The notes beneath the pieces were generated by a model. The model did no database searches, had not been told where the DNA came from, and saw only the letters and a list, made by a program, of their open reading frames with translations. From contig NC_030678.2 in the NCBI RefSeq assembly GCF_000004195.4, forward strand, positions 62,155,378 through 62,219,377: a stretch of DNA of 64,000 nucleotides. Reading direction: 5' to 3'. Source of the stretch: Xenopus tropicalis (lineage: Eukaryota > Chordata > Amphibia > Anura > Pipidae). Both the position numbers and the translations under genes were made by a program. Shown piece by piece: positions 60,937 through 64,000 of this stretch. The first letter of the stretch is position 1. Each line of letters opens with the position of its first letter.

Positions 60937-61630
60937 CAGAAAATTGGTTTTTCCATAATTTGGATCACCATACTTTGTTCGTCAAAGTACGAGTTCGAAT
61001 CCTGAAATGGGAAAAATTTGGATTACATACGATAATTTCTGATGAACCCAAATATAACGAAAATGCTTACAAAAAAATCGTATTAGTCACAATAATATTG
61101 TATTGGCGATCCGAAAGTCACACAATTTTCATATCCGAATGATTGTAAGCGGCAGGAAAACCTTTCTGACTTTGATCCTTCTGTGCATGATTTTGGAAGC
61201 CTCCCATAGGACTCAATGGCACTCTGCAGCTCCAACCTGGCCCAAGAAAAGTGACGTTATCGAAGCTTGAATGAATCCGGTACTTTCGTACTCGGTGCAA
61301 CAATACGATTTTGTCACACAAATTTTGTTGCAAAGTACGAAAAAGTTGTGCAAATATACGAAAAAGTCACAGAAAATACACACAGTACGAACAAATACAA
61401 ATTTTTTATATTTCATACCTGTCGTATTTTAATAAATCAGCCCCTAAATAAACCCAATAGCATTATTTTACCTCAATAAGGGTTAAGTATATCTTAGCTG
61501 GGATCAAGTCCAAGTTACTATTACTACAGAGAAAAAGGTAATCATTTGTAAAATCAGAATTATATGATTAAAATTGAGTCTATGTGAGATGAAGTCTAGT
61601 TGGTTTTCTGGATAACAGAGCCCATACCTG
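60937..61630. mobile_element. MITE family A split by a palindromic MITE
   Basis: Left piece 60937-60975 ('TTCCATAATTTGGATC', 'CCATACTTT') and right piece 61447-61630 ('AAATAAACCCAATAGCATT', 'GATTAAAATTGAGTCTA', 'CCCATACCTG', then TA) are the two sides of one family A element. The 470 bases between belong to family J. Confidence 0.7.
60976..61446. mobile_element. Palindromic MITE family J, nested
   Basis: The right end 'TGTCGTATTTTAATAAATCA' mirrors the diverged left 'CGTCAAAGTACGAG'. The asymmetric core (about 61145-61285, reversed) with 'CAATGGCACTCTGCAGCTCC' is shared with 15715-15835 and 62050-62190. CG-containing 'TACGAAAAAGT' words fill the arms. Confidence 0.65.
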
Positions 61631-61851
61631 TACTAACTATATTACTTCTCTTAATCAACCTTCCTCCAATCAGCTCTGATGTCTCTATTTAGTTCTGATG
61701 TGTTAACCAGCTTGTACTGCATTCTTCAAAATTCCTTTTCTTGACAGCAGATTAGTCTGTATTTCTGTTATTCATGTCATCAATTCGAACCCATAAAGCT
61801 TTCTGTTTATTTTGACCATAATTACTTGTCAAGTTCTCTTAGGGTCACATT

Positions 61852-62359
61852 TACTAATCAACGAACGTCCGAAAAGCGTCCGAATGCGCTTTTTCCGTAA
61901 TGATTGGTATTTTTGCTATTTTTTCGTCGCCGTCGCGACTTTTTTCGTTTCATATTGACCACAATAATATTGTTAAAATTACGCAACTAATTCACGTTTT
62001 GCGTTAATTTGCACGAAAAAGTCGTATTTTTTGCAAAGACTACGACCATTTTAGAATTCATTCAAGCTTTGGTATCCTGACTTTCTTTTGGCCAGGTTGG
62101 TGCTGCAGAGTGTCATTGAATCCTATGGAAGGCTTCCAAAATCATGCATTGAAGTTTCAAAGCTAGAAAGGTTTTCACACCATTTACGATCATTCGGATA
62201 CAAAAATTTGGTGACTTTCGGATCGCAACCACAATATTTTCGTACGAGCAGGAAAAGAAATTTCACGCAATTTTCGCGCATCAGAATTATCATGGTTACT
62301 CCAAATTTTCCAATCGTGCTTTCAGTTGGTGAAAATTCATGCTTTAATGAATGGGCCCC
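61852..62359. mobile_element. Palindromic MITE family J, complete
   Basis: Ends GGGTCACATTTACTAATCAA and 'GCTTTAATGAATGGGCCCC', with TA on both sides (61850-61851 and 62360-62361). The core at 62050-62190 has 'CATTCAAGCTTTGGTATC', 'GGCCAGGTTGG', 'CTGCAGAGTG' and 'CTTCCAAAATCATGCA' in common with the copies at 15.7 and 61.2 kb. Frames through the core are not conserved between copies, so it is non-coding. Confidence 0.65.
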
Positions 62360-62361
62360 TA

Positions 62362-63115
62362 AGTGTGCAGTTTAAAGTCTAGATATAATTCTAAATATAA
62401 AAATGTATTAAAATATTAGACATCCTTGTGTCCAATTTGCTGTTGGGCAGGTTACATGCTGTTTGTGATTAATGAATGTGCAAACAGTAGAACATCAAAC
62501 ATTTTAAATTTGCTGCTGGTAACTTGATAAATATTCAGTCAAGCAATAGCTTATTTCTACTGTGAGGGAAACAGACAACTAGTTCATCTCAGTAGCTACT
62601 TTTTGGAGATGGAAGCCTGTAATCACATGTATAAAAGTGTGCGTCTGATTTACTCTGATCTGATGATGTAAGCAGCTCTCAGAGATTCTGTAATTTGAAG
62701 CATAAGCTTTGCTTATACAAAGTTAGAACATTTGCAGTGCTTATTATAGCCTCAACCAAGTGCTTTTGATTTTTCATTGGTAATTGAGGGTTAAAAATTC
62801 ATTATTATTTTTCAAAAAGTGACTAGTGCCCATAATGTGCCAGAAGTGCAATCCTATTTAAATGTATTAAATATTAAAGGATAAAGAAGTAAAACCCTTG
62901 GTAGATATCCCAAGATAAATCTGCTAGTTGAGATAGGCTAGTCCCGAGGGATACCACAAAGAGTGAGAAGGCGGGGTCCGAGGTTGCAATTTTCATCATC
63001 CCTTGAATTAATTGAATTGAGATCCCTGAAAAAACACAAACCCAGGAGCCTTTAGAAAATGATAAATAATATTATATATAATATAATATATATATATATG
63101 TATTATAAGATATAT
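62362..63115. other. No gene or clear element
   Basis: AT-rich, with a TA-rich run at about 63068-63112. Confidence 0.45.
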
Positions 63116-63119
63116 TTAA

Positions 63120-63592
63120 AGGAGAAGGAAAAATACAAACTAAGTCAACTTTATCAGAAAGGTCTATGTAAATACAGCCATACGCACTCACAGAAACCGT
63201 GACCGAGTCTTCTATCAAAAGAAACACAGGATTTCTTGTCCCCTTTTTTGGGAACATGTTCTTTGGTATCTTTCTCTCTTTTATGGCTCCTTCAGATTTG
63301 GGGCTTGAGTCTGTTCAGTTCTCTTCTCTCTCCCTTCCTTCTCCTGATGCCCCCTCCCATAAGAACTCACTTTCCCCACCCTAATGAATGTGTGATATGA
63401 GCTTCCAATGGCTTAACTGCAGCAGGAAGCTACCAAGACCAAGCTAAAATGGCAGCTGCTATCAGAGGAAGCTTTTAGGGCTCTTTATGCAGGTATAGTA
63501 AAGCTTTCGGCTGAATATATAGTGTTCTAGGTGGCACTACAGTATATGTGGCGAATCTACAGTATAAGCGGTAAAATGACTTTCCTTCTCCT
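63120..63592. mobile_element. TTAA-type MITE family E, complete
   Basis: TTAA at 63116-63119 and 63593-63596 bracket AGGAGAAGGAAAAAT and ACTTTCCTTCTCCT, inverted over about a dozen bases. The body matches 22608-23025. It fits T2-type MITEs by its TTAA target and AGGRR start. No protein. Confidence 0.85.
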
Positions 63593-63596
63593 TTAA

Positions 63597-64000
63597 AGAT
63601 CCAAGGTATTACACAGGGTAATTCAGTAAAGGATGGTGTCACCTCAGGTCAGCAATCAGGAGCATTAAAACACAAATGATGATTGGGCACAAAGGTCTGA
63701 AATAGACAAGGTTAAACGTGCCAGGGCTGGAAGTGACTCTCACTGCTTTTATATCATTGTAACTGATTTTTACAGTGGTCAAGTGGTCATAACCTGGTAA
63801 AAATAAGCATCTAATATGTTAGCCTATATTTTAATGAATTACCCAGTGTGAAATCTCTGATCTTGTAATATATGACTTAGTATATGAGTTTTTAGTTTCT
63901 ACTAGGTTAAGTCTAGTAACCTATAACAACCAACAGATATTTGTTTAAACAACTGACCAATAAATGCTACCCACTTGTTGCTATCGATTACTAGAGCAGG
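63597..64000. other. No gene or clear element
   Basis: AT-rich end of window; nothing recognised. Confidence 0.45.

Overview
This is repeat-dense vertebrate DNA, most likely from a clawed frog (Xenopus or a close relative). The organism call is an inference from repeat content: many hAT, piggyBac/TTAA, TA-flanked and palindromic MITEs, CR1/L2-type LINE remnants, a Tc1 copy and Ty3/gypsy pieces. No rRNA, tRNA, CRISPR, operon or convincing host exon was seen. Every reading frame with recognisable homology belongs to a decayed mobile element, so the window reads as intergenic or intronic.

Layout. 1-2.5 kb: a complete non-autonomous hAT element whose left target duplication is cut by the window edge, with a TA-flanked MITE inside. 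4.1-5.1 kb: reverse-strand CR1/L2-type LINE. 7.4-12.4 kb: MITEs, CpG-rich palindromes and a 174-bp tandem duplication. 12.9-15.2 kb: diverged direct repeats and a forward LINE endonuclease remnant. 15.3-18.2 kb: nested palindromes, then a dead Tc1 transposon. 19.4-20.4 kb: a 5'-truncated L1-type LINE with a clean 14-bp target duplication. 20.9-25.9 kb: MITEs, one split by another insertion. 30.2-33.5 kb: a palindrome split by a hAT element carrying a 61-unit minisatellite and a TTAA-type MITE. 33.75-34.65 kb: a solo LTR. 35-38.4 kb: hairpins, including a perfect 89-bp inverted repeat. 39.8-45.9 kb: a large piggyBac-like non-autonomous element with degenerate tandem units, interrupted by a broken Ty3/gypsy retrotransposon. 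46-49 kb: a LINE with a nested MITE, a hairpin between two long TA tracts, and a LINE 3' tail. 51.4-53.3 kb: an inverted MITE pair around an RTE-like fragment. 54.4-57.6 kb: a TTAA-type MITE, a Penelope-like GIY-YIG fragment, and a second piggyBac-like copy in reverse orientation. 59.5-63.6 kb: reverse LINE RT, split MITEs, palindromic MITEs and a complete TTAA-type MITE.

No intact protein-coding gene or working gene set can be supported. The scientific interest is in nesting order, unusually long perfect hairpins, satellite-like arrays carried inside cut-and-paste elements, and structural scars. Family names are from pattern recognition only; no database search was run. No clearly new biological system was found. 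The best candidates for follow-up are the two near-perfect hairpins (37.4 and 47.9 kb) and the tandem-array piggyBac-like elements.
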